A DNA stretch of 64,000 nucleotides from Reticulitermes speratus (GCA_021186555.1 JAJKFL010000330.1:31350944-31414943); one strand, 5' to 3'; positions 32,049-42,904 are shown, counted from the first letter of the stretch. Notes: a model not told the origin generated them from the sequence alone. Numbers and translations: made by a program.

Positions 32049-32539
32049 CATTAGGATTAAAGATAGGAAAAGCATATCACAGTGGAGTACGAATTAATTC
32101 ATTGCATAGTCTGTCGAAAGGTTCAGGGCCAACAAAAGCGAGCTCTGTAGAGAAGGCGATGTAGTGCGCATTGCCGTCGAGAAGGGGGGGGGGGAGGAGA
32201 AGCCGGTACAAATTACCGGGGCCCCGACTATGTTGCATACATTTTTGTCTTTCTCGGTAGTATCATTATTTGGCGATGGTACAAATTACTCACTCTGCAA
32301 CTCAGTCTTTCCGCTTTAGTGTAAAGATTTTTTAGCCGATCTGTCCTTGCTGGGGGGGGGGGGGGGGGAGGGGGAGCCCGAAAAAAATGTCACCGGGGCC
32401 CCAACCAGCTGTCGGCGGCCCTGCTAGTGCCGCATGTTCACCAAGTACGCCGTGTACTAATTTCCCTTTCTTCGTGACTACAGACGGAGGAATCGTCAAG
32501 ATTGCCTGTAGGGGGGCAAAAGATTTTTGTTTTCTCCAA

Positions 32540-32745
32540 AATGTGCATATCGCCTCTGGGGCACACCCAGCTTTCTCTGCGACGGCTACTGAGGCTCTTT
32601 TTCAGCAGGGGTAAAGCAGCCCGTGGCGCGAGTCTCACTACTCGCACCATACATGCCCAATTTAAGAATGAATGGAGCTATACCTCCACTCCCCATGTAT
32701 GCCTTCAAGGCGTGGATGGGGAGAGCTTTATGATTTTCGATATTT
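32540..32745 (+). repeat. SINE-A, diverged
   Basis: GGGCACACCCAGC, GGCTCTTTTTCAGCAGGGGT, GCAGCCCGTGGCGCGAG, GGAGCTATACCTCCACTCCC, CCTTCAAGGCGTGGATGG. The upstream G-rich 32160-32440 segment is unassigned. Confidence 0.6.
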
Positions 32746-33154
32746 GAGCAGTATACATGATTTGAACTCAAGTGTCTTGAAATTTAATATTATTTGTTCC
32801 GTGCATTGTGACTATAATTGTCCATATAGAGCAACAAATGCACAAAATTTATATAAACTCACAGATCACAAATATCGAAGTATTCAATCCAAAAGGATCA
32901 AGTCCCTGTGTTGTGTACTGATGTGTCTCGTGTAGGAGAGGGTTATGTCAACTATCCCCCCCCCCCCCCAACTTCGATTCTAGATGTTTCTATGCACATA
33001 AACCACATACAAGATAAACAGTGGTACATCAATGAATTTCGTTCAACAATAAGTCAGTACCACGTTGTCAAGAGTACCCACATTTTTTATCTTTCTGACT
33101 GCCATTATTTATGTAAATTGGATGTGTTGGTTTTGTATGCCTTTGGATTATGTT

Positions 33155-33250
33155 TCTGTGACGATGGCGATTTATTGCCGAAACATGTAGGAGAGTTTAT
33201 GATGTATGGGAGATTTGTGATTTCACTGTATATTGTGTGCATTTGTTGGT
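33155..33250 (+). ncRNA. Degenerate group-1 hammerhead arm
   Basis: GUGACGA (C3 changed to G), U, GGC...GCC, GAAA, ACAUGU, A, GGAG, and 40 nt later GTGCATTTGTTGGT (33237-33250). The layout is kept; the core is mutated. Confidence 0.5.
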
Positions 33251-33509
33251 GTATGTTTATTCATTATATCAGTTTATTCATTTCTTTTTTCTATCCAGTG
33301 TGAATTCTAATGGGGGGAAAACACTAAAACCTGGTAACGTAGTGTACAGATATGTTAAGATTATGTTATTATGGAACGACACGCCACGTAGTAGCGTTTC
33401 GGAAGAACCTGGTGTCGCTATCGTCAGAGTGTTTGTATAGGGAACAAAGGACCAGTACCACAGCCATGAACAAGCAGATAGGAACAAGGGGCCCTGATAA
33501 TGTTTGTTT

Positions 33510-33625
33510 TACGAAATGTTTCCGAAGTGTAGATACCACATTCCAAACTACACGGCGTCACATACCAGAAGATTGTTATATTTATACCCATCACCGTCAG
33601 AACCATAAATGTCACACAAGTCTGC
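33510..33625 (+). repeat. Degenerate group-2 arm
   Basis: ACGAAATGTTTCCGAAGTG, CAAACTACACGGCGTCACAT, CCAGAAGA, CATCACCGTCAGAACC are collinear with 6010-6115 and the group-2 3' half. Confidence 0.45.
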
Positions 33626-33661
33626 TGTTCGCACACTTAATTTAACTAACTAACTAACTAA

Positions 33662-33925
33662 CTAACTAACTCCATGGAGCAGAGTCCTTCTTGAGAAGCT
33701 AACAGGTCGTCAGCTAGTCAAGAAATTCCCCGCATTTTATGGAACCCGAAGGTTCATCACCGCACTCACAAGAGCCCGCCACCTTAATTTAACAAAAAAT
33801 ATAAAACTGTCCATGTCCACGCCATGAAGGCGTGTAGGGGGCGCAGAAGTGTAGCTCCACTCATCTTACCTCGGCACTAGACGGAAGTGGGTAACTTCAC
33901 GCCTTGGGCCGCTTTACCATCAGGA
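33662..33925 (-). repeat. LINE family 1 tail followed by SINE-A 3' half
   Basis: 33670-33785 holds the LINE 3' end (TTCTTGAGAAGCTAACAGGT, TTATGGAACCCGAAGGTTCA, AAGAGCCCGCCACC). 33815-33925 holds the reverse SINE-A body (CGCCATGAAGGCGTG, GTGTAGCTCCACTCATCTTA, CCGCTTTACC). A TAAC/TTAG-type run precedes them. Confidence 0.72.
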
Positions 33926-34439
33926 AACAGCCATCGAATTTCAATAACAGTTTTCTTCTGAGATGTTTACAAGAACAAGTTGGTAATTATTTTGACATTC
34001 CGAAACAATTTGCGACCGAACATGTTAATACTATCTGGCGTGGGAACAAATGTATCAGGGTTGCCAACATCGATAATTCCTACAACACACGTGACAGGTA
34101 AGAAAGAAAGGTTTCCAGTAGTATTAGGCTGTGCTGGCTTGACCCTTAGTTAACAACACCTGTCAGTGAAACGGAGAATCAAAGCCTAACATTGTTGCAA
34201 TAAATATTTTATTCTGATACTCAGTTTGCCAGTAAAATTAATCATGAGAGCTTAAAGGTTGCCACAAAAATGAAACCGTGTAACTAAATGTCAGCGAGTG
34301 CCAGTAAAATGAAGCCTCAAATCCTAACCTTGTTGCCATATTTCTTGAAATTCAGTTCCTGTCACTAATATGAAATCTGGAAGCCAAGACTTTTTGACAC
34401 TAAACTGAAACCTCAAGAGCCTAATTTTCACGAGTTACT

Positions 34440-34685
34440 GCCTGTAAAATTAAAACCGATAGCCTTAAGTTTCTGTCACCAAAACCGATAGCCTTAAGTT
34501 TCTGTCACCAAAACCGATAGCCTTAAGTTTCTGTCACCAAAAACGATAGCCTTAAGTTTCTGTCATCAAAACCGATAGCCTTAAGTTTCTGTCACCAAAA
34601 CCGATAGCCTTAAGTTTCTGTCACCAAAACCGATAGCCTTAAGTTTCTGTCACCAAAACCGATAGCCTTAAGTTTTCTGTCACCA
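34440..34685. repeat. 29-bp tandem repeat, about 8 copies
   Basis: Unit AAAACCGATAGCCTTAAGTT plus TCTGTCACC, nearly identical between copies. Upstream 34160-34440 contains older, diverged relatives (AGTAAAAT.AA.CC, AGCCTAA), so the array probably grew out of them. Confidence 0.9.
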
Positions 34686-34959
34686 ATGTAGAACCTCCGT
34701 GTTTTAAGTAGTTTTCTATTGTCATATGAAATCATACCTTGATTATAATTATTAATTATTTAAATGTATGTGGTTACGAGTATGTGGTAGGTCTTTGTTA
34801 CTGTAACTGGATTTTCCGTGAGTTGTGTTGTGGCAACACTGACGTTAATGGCTTCAAACTGAAATGTTAAGATGGCAAGGAACTCATATGTTATGCATGC
34901 ATTACGTGAATATGCATGGCTTTGTAAGTAATGGTTGCATTTCAAGGCGTTACTAAATG

Positions 34960-35300
34960 AATGTAGAGAGGGTACGTGCGAGATCACCGCATGCAACGAC
35001 TCGACTCCCACCGGGCGGATTTTTATTAAATTTGATATTTGAGGATTTTCCAAAGCTCTGTCGAGAAAATTAAAGTTTGACTAAAATCTGACAAAAATAA
35101 TGGGTACTTTACATGAAGACCTTTGTGAATTTATGACAGTATCTCGCTGAAATCTTCTTAGAATGAGAAATTTTTGTGACAAAAGAGTTCTGAAGAAAAA
35201 AAAAATACATTTTATGTTCAATAAAATTTTCCCGAAAATCGTGCCGTTTATGAGACAATGTGGGAAAATACGGTAGAGCCAGACAGACCACAGTTAACAA
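34960..35300 (-). repeat. 400-bp dispersed repeat, copy 1
   Basis: The reverse complement matches 52195-52605 and 57120-57530: CATAAACGGCACGATTTTCG, TCTCATTCTAAGAAGATTTC, AGCGAGATA, GTACCCATTATTTTTGTC, TTTTCTCGACAGAGCTTTGG, CCGGTGGGAGTCGAG. No frame; origin unknown. Confidence 0.7.
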
Positions 35301-35309
35301 TATAATACG

Positions 35310-36110
35310 ACACAGAAAAGATGCGATTTACATGTCGGATAACTAAGACAAGAATACAGACACACACTCATAATAATTAATACTTATTGCCTTTCGACAG
35401 CAACAGTGGTTACGCGAACGCACCTAAAATATTACGTTATACGTACATAGCCTATCTTGTTACTTGTCATTTTATTACATTTGCATTCACATCTGACATG
35501 AAGTGCCTTCCCAAGGTAGAGGTTAAATGTGTTGATGCCACTGTGTCGCCATGTTGCTTCGAAGAAACAAATATAGCAATACTAAAGAGGACAGTAGTCA
35601 ATTTTACCTGCTGTATCCACGATCAAAGGAAGCCCATTTATAAGACGTCCATAGCACGAGGTAGAGGTATGGGGTTGCACTTAGTAACACCACAGAACTC
35701 TCAGACGGAAATACACACTGGATCTAAGTAATGGTTGAGACAGCTTGCTACTATCGACTATCTCAAAATATCGATATTCCATAGATAAAACATTTTAGGA
35801 TCTTGTCAGTGTCAACTCAAGTCACAAGCACGCAACAGGACAATAACAGCAGCAGGACACTGACGTCAATATCTGTACAAGACCAACTGCCAGCAACTTT
35901 AACGATTTTAACAAATTTAATTAACAGTAATTTTAATAATTATAACATTTACGACACAGTGCTCTATATTCAAAATTTATAGTGCTGTACACCAAGACAT
36001 TTCAAGACAGTACTTGAAGAAATTGTGTATAGTGGTGATTGCCAACGTAAATAATAGCCTTAAACAGTGTAACGGTTGTGATAATACCAAATGGGGCAGT
36101 GAACAGTGAA
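35310..36110. other. Unassigned interval
   Basis: Contains a 114-codon plus frame (35387-35731) with several Cys residues and no recognisable domain. Its start is not an optimal context, and I see no splice signal that clearly supports it. Confidence 0.3.
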
Positions 36111-36126
36111 GTGAACTTATCAACGT

Positions 36127-36204
36127 ACCGTGATGATGGCCGAGTCACGGCCGAAACATGTGTAGGGTGAATTGAACAGAAGTAAAAAGGTGCATTCGTT
36201 GGTT
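36127..36204 (+). ncRNA. Degenerate group-1 hammerhead arm
   Basis: GUGAUGA (C3 changed to G), U, stem II GGCCG...CGGCC, GAAA, ACAUGUGU, A, GGGU, and the terminal word GTGCATTCGTTGGT at 36191-36204. Confidence 0.5.
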
Positions 36205-36285
36205 GAAGAAATTGAAAGTTATTGACACCACAATTTTAACATTATATATATAGACACCAATATGTACATTTTACCATTTACATAT

Positions 36286-36599
36286 GGTAAAGGTAAAGGT
36301 AAAGCAATCCCATTACAGGCCTGGACAGGCCCTTAGGGTTCCAGGAGGTTAAGGCTTCCAGATTTCTAGACAATCGGCACATGAAGGTGGTAAGGTTGTC
36401 TACACTACGCACCGGCCGCCTTTACCCCCAGGAAATATTCCTGGTACTCATTTCTGTTAGAGGCTGAGTCGATCCCAGGGCCATAGTGCGACCGAAACGA
36501 TTATGTCAATGAAACATTCCAGTGACATAATCGGGAATCGAACCCGCGACCTTCCTGCTTGTAGCGCAGTGCCTCAACCAACTGCGGCACCGCGTGCCG
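36286..36599 (-). repeat. SINE-B with 13-bp target duplication
   Basis: Minus strand: tRNA-like head GCACGCGGTGCCGCAGTTGG, B box GGGTTCGATTCCCG, body CACTGGAATGTTTCATTGAC and AATGAGTACCAGG, end TTGCTTTACC repeated. Flanks CCATTTACAT(A/G)TG at 36273-36285 and 36600-36612 are the duplicated target, one mismatch. Confidence 0.87.
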
Positions 36600-36652
36600 C
36601 CATTTACATGTGACTACTTGCAATATACGCTGTATACGTCTATGAAGTTGTA

Positions 36653-36697
36653 GCTCCCTGAAGATGGCCATGTTCTATGGCCGATACATGTAGGAGC
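36653..36697 (+). ncRNA. Hammerhead motif with GAUA core
   Basis: Stem I GCUCC/GGAGC pairs over 5 bp, CUGAAGA is at 36658-36664, stem II GGCCAU...AUGGCC is perfect, but GAAA reads GAUA. ACAUGU, then A, precede the predicted cut. The family terminal word is not clear here. Confidence 0.55.
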
Positions 36698-37021
36698 AGT
36701 ATATAAATGATAAATATTGTGCCACAGGTTTGACGTGAGAGTCTGTGTATATTCCCGCCGTTGTCAAAGTGTCGTTCGTCATAATACATCCCTCTCAATG
36801 GTGATACATGAATATAGCCCCAATACAGTAACTGGTCAACCTGATTTTCTGCTTCCCATCATCGCACTTCCTTAAGCTGCACCTTGCCTCCAACATACAT
36901 TTACCAGAAGGACGAGCGGGCACAGCCATTAAATGTTTCGTTCTTTGCAGTACTTACTGTACAGTCTGCCCTCCGTCCCATTTCACTTTCTTTCTTCGTG
37001 CTTCAAAGAGTTATTAACTAC

Positions 37022-37625
37022 ATGCTGCATACTTCTTCTTGAGAAGCTAGTAGTTGCTCAGCTAGTCAAGAAATTTCCCGCATTTTATGGAACTTGAAAT
37101 GTTCATTATCGTGTTCATAAGAGCCCGCTACATGTGCCTATCCTTAGCCAGATAAATCCAGTCCACTCCGCCCATCCTGTTCCTTAAAGATGCATTTTTT
37201 TTTGTGAAGAAAGACCCCGCAGCAGATGCTAAGGACGCACCGCAGCCTTAAGGCTTATTGTGCAACCCTGTGATGAAGATGAAGAGAAAAATGATCAGTT
37301 TTTTCATTTTTCCAAGTAATGGAGCACCGGTGGAATGAAATTAACAGGGGAAAACCGAAGTACTCGGGGGAAAAACCTGTCCCAGTACCACTTTGTCCAC
37401 CACAAATCCCACATGGACTGACCTGGGATCGAACCCGGGTCTCAGCGGTGGAAGGCCGGCGACTAACCGCCTGAGTCATGGCACGGCCTAAGATGCATTT
37501 TATTATTATTCTCCCATCTACTCCTGGATCAAAAGTGGTCTATTTCCCTCAGGTTTCCCCTCCAAAACTTTATATGCACCTCTCTTCTCCCCCATACATG
37601 CCACATGCTCCGGCCATCTCATTTC
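37022..37625 (-). repeat. LINE family 1 fragment split by a SINE-C
   Basis: The LINE 3' end (37022-37198) and its continuation (37490-37625: CCATCTACTCCTGG, GGTTTCCCCTCCAAAACTTT, CATACATGCCACATGC) are contiguous once the SINE is removed. AAGATGCATTTT at 37187-37198 and 37490-37501 is the duplicated target. Confidence 0.88.
37199..37489 (-). repeat. SINE-C, full length
   Basis: The minus strand begins AGGCCGTGCCATGACTCAGG, B box GGGTTCGATCCC, body GGACAAAGTGGTACTGGGAC, CGGTGCTCCATTAC, GGGTTGCACAATAAGCCTTA, and ends in a T/A run. The 12-bp target duplication shows that this copy moved as a discrete unit into the LINE. Confidence 0.9.
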
Positions 37626-37639
37626 AAAGAGCTGCTACA

Positions 37640-37990
37640 CAGCACATTTAACAGTACACAATAATACCTCCTGTTACGGGCACATCACTTCGTAGTTCAA
37701 AATTCCTTTCTGAAACCCACAGGATGTAACTGTTTGAAGAAGCCAAACAAAGAATCGGTTTGAGTGAGTCATGCTAGCAGTGGAAGCAACTGAGCCACCA
37801 CTCCCACCTGCCCATTCCTAACATGCTTAATTCTACACACGTAATCATCTGCACCAGCCAACTGGAACCGCCGACTGCGAAGACACCCACCTTGAAAAGT
37901 TGCTACTCCATGCAACATTAACCCCACCGTATATAGTCTTTTAGAAGCTGATAGTCGTTCAGCTGTACCAGAAACGCCCTACATTTTATA
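37640..37990. other. Unassigned interval
   Basis: Short frames only; possible further LINE tail pieces near 37930-37990 (AAGCTGATAGTCGTTCAGCT, CTACATTTTATAAGACA). Confidence 0.3.
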
Positions 37991-37997
37991 AGACAAC

Positions 37998-38225
37998 AGT
38001 GTGAAGTTGGCCCTGTGGACGATATGAAAGCATATGGGTGGAGTCCATCCAGACCGTCTCTGGAGCCAACCTATCCTCGTATTCAATGGGTACCAGGGGG
38101 CGCTTTCTCCGAGGGTAAAGCTGTCGAGGCGTAAAGCTTAACCACTCACCCCCCCCCCCATCCAGCGCGGACGTTAAGAATGCGTGGAGCTATACCTCCA
38201 CTCCTGCATTCATGGTGTGCACGAC
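37998..38225 (+). repeat. SINE-A, head lost
   Basis: GTCCATCCAGACCGTCTCTGG, CAATGGGTACCAGGGGG, GGGTAAAGCTGTCGAGGCG, GCGCGGACGTTAAGAATG, GGAGCTATACCTCCACTCC. A C9 run interrupts it. Confidence 0.75.
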
Positions 38226-38229
38226 AGAA

Positions 38230-38940
38230 TAAGGAAACAAAGACGGAAATTCGTAACTTTAAACAAGTAACGCTGTTGGAAGATTGTGGGCATGTAATTG
38301 CAGCTAACATATGCTATTTTTCCCCATTTATATGTGTGGGTTTTTGGTCTTAGGCGAATTTCTAAACGGTGATTATTTGGGATTTGGGTGGGATGTTCCT
38401 GGGTAGTGGGAAGTCAGTTGCCACCGAAGTTCGTTTTGTGACGATGTTCTGTTTTGCGTAACTATGTAAGGAGATTGACCTTGAATTACAAAGCGGAATA
38501 ACATGGCCGTACCGTACGACAGTGCGGCCAACATTGAGTGTAGTTCCTTCGGCGGTGATAACCCGAGCTTTAGACGCGATTTACCTGGTCGAGTGTATGA
38601 CCTTGTCTGTCCGATAAGTACGACGATATTTCTACAGGAATTCGGCCCATAAAGTACGAAGCGTGTTTCTACACTAAACGTAGAATCCGCTTGCGGGGGC
38701 CACCCGAACATATATAGAGTACTAAAATGTTTGTGGGTTATTTTCGGACTGGATTCCGTTCTTCTGACAGAAGGCAGTATTCTGGATCCCTGTTATGGGG
38801 TCTGGGGGTAACTTCGCTAATAAGTATAAGGGGGGGGGGGGGCGATTTTCGAGCTGCGGGGGCACACCCAATCGGTTATCTACGCTACTGTGTACACTCA
38901 AACATAAAGTATACGTTTTTCACATTATATTCACCGTGTA
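38230..38940. other. Unassigned interval
   Basis: A G13 run at 38831, the phrase AACTTCGCTAATAA, and a GGGGGCACACCC word also occur in reverse at 46030-46220 (TTATTAGCGAAGTTACGCCC), so an unnamed dispersed repeat links the two places. Confidence 0.35.
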
Positions 38941-39082
38941 TTTTGATGATAATTTACAATCTTTAAATACCAACAAATGCACTATATTATCAAGTATTGT
39001 TTAATATGTTTCGACTCCAGTTGAACCATCTTCAGGGGGTCAAGGTTTACGTTTATATTGATTTTATATTGTGATGTATATA

Positions 39083-39170
39083 TTATACAGGGTGTACACA
39101 AAAGAATGGTGCGGTATCAATTGTATTCACCTTTGAAACCGCACCATTCTTTTGTGTATGCCCTGTATAA
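39083..39170. mobile_element. Palindromic MITE, copy 2
   Basis: CAGGGTGTACACAAAAGAATGG-type arms close on TTTTGTGTATGCCCTG; TATA on both sides suggests a TA target duplication. Matches 51-129. Confidence 0.78.
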
Positions 39171-39215
39171 TATCATCTGATTAACTAATGGATGTAATAT
39201 GAATGTAAACCTTGA

Positions 39216-39258
39216 CCCCCTGAAGATGGTTCAGCTGGAGCCGAAACATATGTAGGGG
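39216..39258 (+). ncRNA. Type I hammerhead ribozyme motif
   Basis: CCCC (39216-39219)/GGGG (39255-39258) stem I; CUGAAGA 39220-39226; stem II GGUUC/GGAGCC; GAAA 39243-39246; stem III ACAUAUGU; predicted cut after A39254. All invariant bases present. Confidence 0.72.
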
Positions 39259-39548
39259 ATATTAAACGATACTTGATAATATACTGCATTTATTGGTTTT
39301 TAAAAACTGTGAATGTAGTATACGTATTGTGTGCCTGTGACAGTGTTATGGTGAACTAGAAATGTATTCATGAGGTAAAAGCATACATTTTTTTTCTCTT
39401 GTCCGCCCTGCATTCTTATGGATTCATAATTAGCAACTGTATTGCTTTGTGTTTTTAATCATTGCGTTGTCCGATTGTTCAGGTCGTGCTGTGTGTCCGA
39501 CAGTAAGTACATTTAAAAATAATATTTCCCGCCCCATAAGACACTAAA

Positions 39549-39792
39549 GCCGATCCCAGTGACCGCGCGGTCTAAGGCGTGTGGCTGCGGCCGCTCGCTT
39601 GCTTGGATTGTGTGGGCATGGATGTCTGTGTCTTGTGAGTGTTGCGTGTCGTCAGGTAGAGGTCTCTGCGACGGGCTGGTCACTCGTCCAGAGGAGTCTT
39701 GGCGAGTGTGGTGTGCGTGGGTGTGATTGTGAAGCCTCGATAATGAGGCGGCCTTGGCCCACTAGGGGGCTGTTAAGCCATGAAAAAAAAAA
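39549..39792 (+). repeat. SINE-D (D1 tail)
   Basis: GCCGATCCCAGTGACCGCGC start, a head lacking a good B box (GGATTGTGTGGGC: deletion), tail GTCAGGTAGAGGTCTCTGCG, GAGGAGTCTTGGCGAGTGTG, GGCGGCCTTGGCCCACTAGG, ending GAAAAAAAAAA. The promoter damage suggests it is transcriptionally dead. Confidence 0.82.
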
Positions 39793-39799
39793 GACACTA

Positions 39800-40224
39800 A
39801 AAGTGTTAAGGCGCACCTGTAAATTAGCAGGGCATTTTTGCGGATTTAATAACCTACAATTCCTTCCGGTGTTAAGAAGCAGGATGATTTTCGAGGACTT
39901 TGTCAGGGGGGGAAATGCGTCTTATGAGGTGGGAAATACGGTATATTCATTTTAACAGTGACATGTCATAGATATAGTTATTAATTTTAAAAGCATGACG
40001 TAAGAAAGGAGAATGATAAAACAATATGGCGTGGGAAATAACGTCTTGTACTTCTCACTGAATGTTGGTAAGGTGGTCAAATGAAGGAGGACGGAACAAG
40101 CGTGACATATATCACGCATGAAGGAAATATGAAATGCGAATAAAATATTCCTCGAAAAAAACCTGGATGAGGCATAGGTGTAAATGGGAGGACAAAATTA
40201 AAGTGCATCTTAAGATAAAGGCTT
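39800..40224. other. Unassigned interval
   Basis: Nothing recognised on either strand. Confidence 0.3.
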
Positions 40225-40450
40225 TATGTTCCGCATAATGTATGTGTCAAACTTAACGATGTTATTTTATGGGCCATTTTGAGTAAAAAAAAAATGGTTT
40301 ATCGACATATGCCCAATTGTCAGCCCTTATATCGTTACGGGGCATTTTCATGTGCCTACATGGCTGTAACCGATAATTATGTAATGCATATATTTTATCA
40401 TATTGTGCAAATTAAGGCAAATTTATGTGTCAGATAATACCACAAACAAA
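40225..40450 (+). repeat. Interspersed repeat shared with 6355-6600
   Basis: AACTTAACGATGTTATTTTA, ATCGACATATGCCCAATTGT, CCTACATGGCTGTAACCGAT, ATATTTTATCATATTGTG and TTATGTGTCAGATAATACCA are shared in order. Confidence 0.6.
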
Positions 40451-40702
40451 AGTAAATGTCCTACTATACAACACGTGTCCAATAACAGAACAAGGCGAAG
40501 GCGGCAATTATGTTACCTTACTGTATGAACAACGTTAAAAGGAAACTGTGTCAGATAATACCACAAAGGAACGACATCGATGTTTACCCGTGTTATCGAG
40601 TTACACTTTGCGTAGATATGTTAAAACACAAAACAAAATAACCAGTTTTTATTGAAGAATATCACAAAAGTTACTGTTCAGTTATGTGACACTGATTACT
40701 GT

Positions 40703-41400
40703 TCAAAATGACCTCCACCATTCTGTGTGCACCACAATTCTACGTGTCTCAAAAATATACTTCGGTGTCTTTCTGATAATTTAATTTTCCTATACAGTGG
40801 AACCTCGAACTTCGAACACAATCCGTTCCAGGAGACGGTTCGACTTTCAAGTTGTTCGACTTTCGAGTTAAATTTCCCCATAATAAAAAATGTAAATTGA
40901 ATTAATCCGTTCCAGACCCCCAAAATTTACCCAATATAAAACATTTTAAGTGCCTATTTCAAAATATCATAATGATAAAACAAGTATATTTAATTTCAAT
41001 AATTGAAAAATTTTATTTATAATAGTACATACATAAAAAATATTGTATAATAATCAATCAATAATAATAGTAGGAGGGATATTACTGTTCACTGGAAGGT
41101 GAATTACCCTTCTTTCATCTGGACCAAGCAGAGAGAGAAGGCGACCACGTGACGACCACGCGATTCTTTGTTCGACTTTCGAGTTTTTTGTTCGAGTTTC
41201 AAACCCGGATTTTCCTCGAATTTTTTGTTCGAGTTTGAAGTTGTTCGAACATCAAACCGTTCGAAGTTCGAGGGTCCACTGTATGCCCTCAGCGGCTCGC
41301 CGCAATTGTTCTTCTGTTGTCTGCGACATTTGCCGGCAGACAGTATCCTTCATTTGCCCCCACAAGAAGCATTCAAGAGGCATGAGCGTAAGCTTGAAAT
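40703..41400 (-). pseudogene. Tc1-like transposase C-terminus interrupted by a MITE
   Basis: The minus strand reads LTLMPLECFLWGQMKDTVCR and QMSQTTEEQLRRAAEGI up to 41285, and resumes after the MITE as RKIKLSERHRSIFLRHVELW, CTQNGGGHFEQ, stop. The pattern PL(D/E)FFLWG...K..V followed by a RR...C....GGHFE end is common to insect Tc1/IS630-type DDE transposases. The third catalytic acidic residue falls in or just before PLECF. The catalytic domain upstream is lost. Confidence 0.78.
40795..41281. mobile_element. MITE with CAGTGGAACCTCGAACTTCG ends
   Basis: Terminal inverted repeats CAGTGG(A)(A/C)CCTCGAACTTCGAAC with TA at 40793-40794 and 41282-41283. Subterminal TTCGAC/TTCGAG words repeat at both ends. 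487 bp, non-coding, inserted into the transposase relic 40703-41400. Confidence 0.88.
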
Positions 41401-41479
41401 CACGCATTCACCGGATTCGTCTGGTCGGGGATTGTTCCAGTAGTGGGCTGTTGTGAACACGGTAATGAACCTTCAGTTT

Positions 41480-41955
41480 ACATTAAGAGTCGACAGTATC
41501 TTAGCGCCTGTGAGGTTCTTAAGGAGTTTGGTCCTTGAGATTAATTAGGTGATTGTGTGATACGTTCGTACATGTTTAGTACCTGCGTGTCAAAATACAG
41601 CCTTTCACATTCAGCTTACGGAGTATGTACGTTCAAGGTGCCCCTGAGCAGCTTTTGTGTGTCGCTTTGTGCACTCACGAGGTCAAGTATAGGTCGCTTG
41701 TCAGTTTCTGGCAGGTGAGGAACCTAGCGGAGCTGGCGGACGGACCTAAATCTGAGGTGGCAAGGGCAGGGTATGTCTTGTTCCCCCACCAACCCGTTTT
41801 CCTTATCGCTTGACAAGTGACTCGCTCCCAGCCTTCCTCTTGAAAATTTCACCGGGCAAGAAACAAAAAAAAAATGAACTATATTTCCGAACCCTGGGAC
41901 CATTATAGTCGTCACGCGGTATAAGATTTGCTTTTCCTGTCTGGTATTTTGAATG
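41480..41955. other. Unassigned interval
   Basis: No recognised feature; short frames on both strands look like chance. Confidence 0.3.
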
Positions 41956-41958
41956 TTT

Positions 41959-42238
41959 GGGGGCACGCGGTGGCGCAGTTGGTTGAGGCACTGCGCTACA
42001 AACCGGAACGTCGCGGGTTCGATTCCCGATGGTGTCACTGGAATTTTTCACTGACTCAGCCTCTTAACAGAAATGAGTACCAGGTATCTTTCCTGGGGGG
42101 TAAAGGCGGCCGGGGCGTAGGGCTGACAACCTTACCACCTTCATGTGCCGATTGTCTAAAAATCTGGGAGCCTCGACCTCCTGGAACCCTAAGGGCCTGT
42201 TAAGGCCTGTAATGGCATTGCTTTACCTTTGTATTTTG
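41959..42238 (+). repeat. SINE-B, full length
   Basis: Head GGCACGCGGTGGCGCAGTTG, B box GGGTTCGATTCCCGATGG, body GAATTTTTCACTGACTCAGC, GTACCAGGTATCTTTCCTGG, GGTAAAGGCGGCCGGGGCG, GTGCCGATTGTCTAAAAATC, and GGCCTGTAATGGCATTGCTT. ATTTTGAATGTTT at 41944 and 42234 on either side looks like the duplicated target. Confidence 0.87.
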
Positions 42239-42394
42239 AATGTTTCTAGCTCGTAGTAATAAAGTAACAATTAGCAGCATTTAGGTTGGAACAGAAAATT
42301 GCACTTAGTGCTGAAAAAGAGCTCTTGTAACCTTAAGTAATTATCATTAATTATTGGAGACGAAGAGCCGATAATAATGAAAATGCACTCATCT

Positions 42395-42675
42395 CCATCT
42401 AGTGCCGAGGTTAAGAATAAGTGGAGCTATACCTCTATTCCTCATATGCCTTCATGGCGTGGATAGGAAGAACTTTACCTTTATCTACTTGTTTGAAGTT
42501 CCCCAGGCTTCGTCCGCTTGTCCTTATGATGAATGTAGTATTAAGATGAAGATGAATGTGGAATATTGGTGAAATGTTACTGAGAAGGGAAAACCGAAAT
42601 ACTGGGAGATAAACCTGTTCCAGTGCCACTTTGTCCACTAAATATCTCACTGGCTCGGAATCGAACCCTGTCCTC
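42395..42675. repeat. SINE-A tail and diverged SINE-C
   Basis: 42395-42475 is a plus-strand SINE-A tail (CATCTAGTGCCGAGGTTAAG, GGAGCTATACCTCTATTCC). 42480-42675 is a minus-strand SINE-C in the right order (CAGTGCCACTTTGTCCACTA, GGAATCGAACCCTGTCCTCC) but heavily mutated. Confidence 0.65.
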
Positions 42676-42904
42676 CACGGATTTTAAGACTAAAGTAATT
42701 ACATTATTCAGTTTGTACGTTACAGAGATACCGGTGTGTTCCTGTTCTAAGACCAACTGTTAATGTTGTATAGGGAACAGCTGGTGTGTGGTGTGAGAAT
42801 CATACGGGACACACAGACACGCTTTGTGAAACTAAAAGACTTCTTAAATGTTAAAACCTGGCGAATTTGAGTTATCACTGAGCTTGTGGTTAATGAAGAA
42901 TGAC

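Larger units (their letters stand above)
38945..39300. mobile_element. Hammerhead fold-back with a nested MITE
   Basis: Left arm 38968-39065 and right arm about 39200-39297 are inverted copies (CAACAAATGCACTATATTAT / ATACTGCATTTATTGG; CTTGACCCCCTGAAGATGGT). The right arm has an intact ribozyme (39216-39258). In the left arm eight bases are missing at the equivalent of the cleavage site. The spacer carries the palindromic MITE 39083-39170. Confidence 0.8.

Noticed and set aside
35387..35731. 114-codon plus-strand frame with several cysteines
   Set aside because: No recognisable domain, no conserved relative in the window and no clear gene signals; frames of this size are expected by chance.
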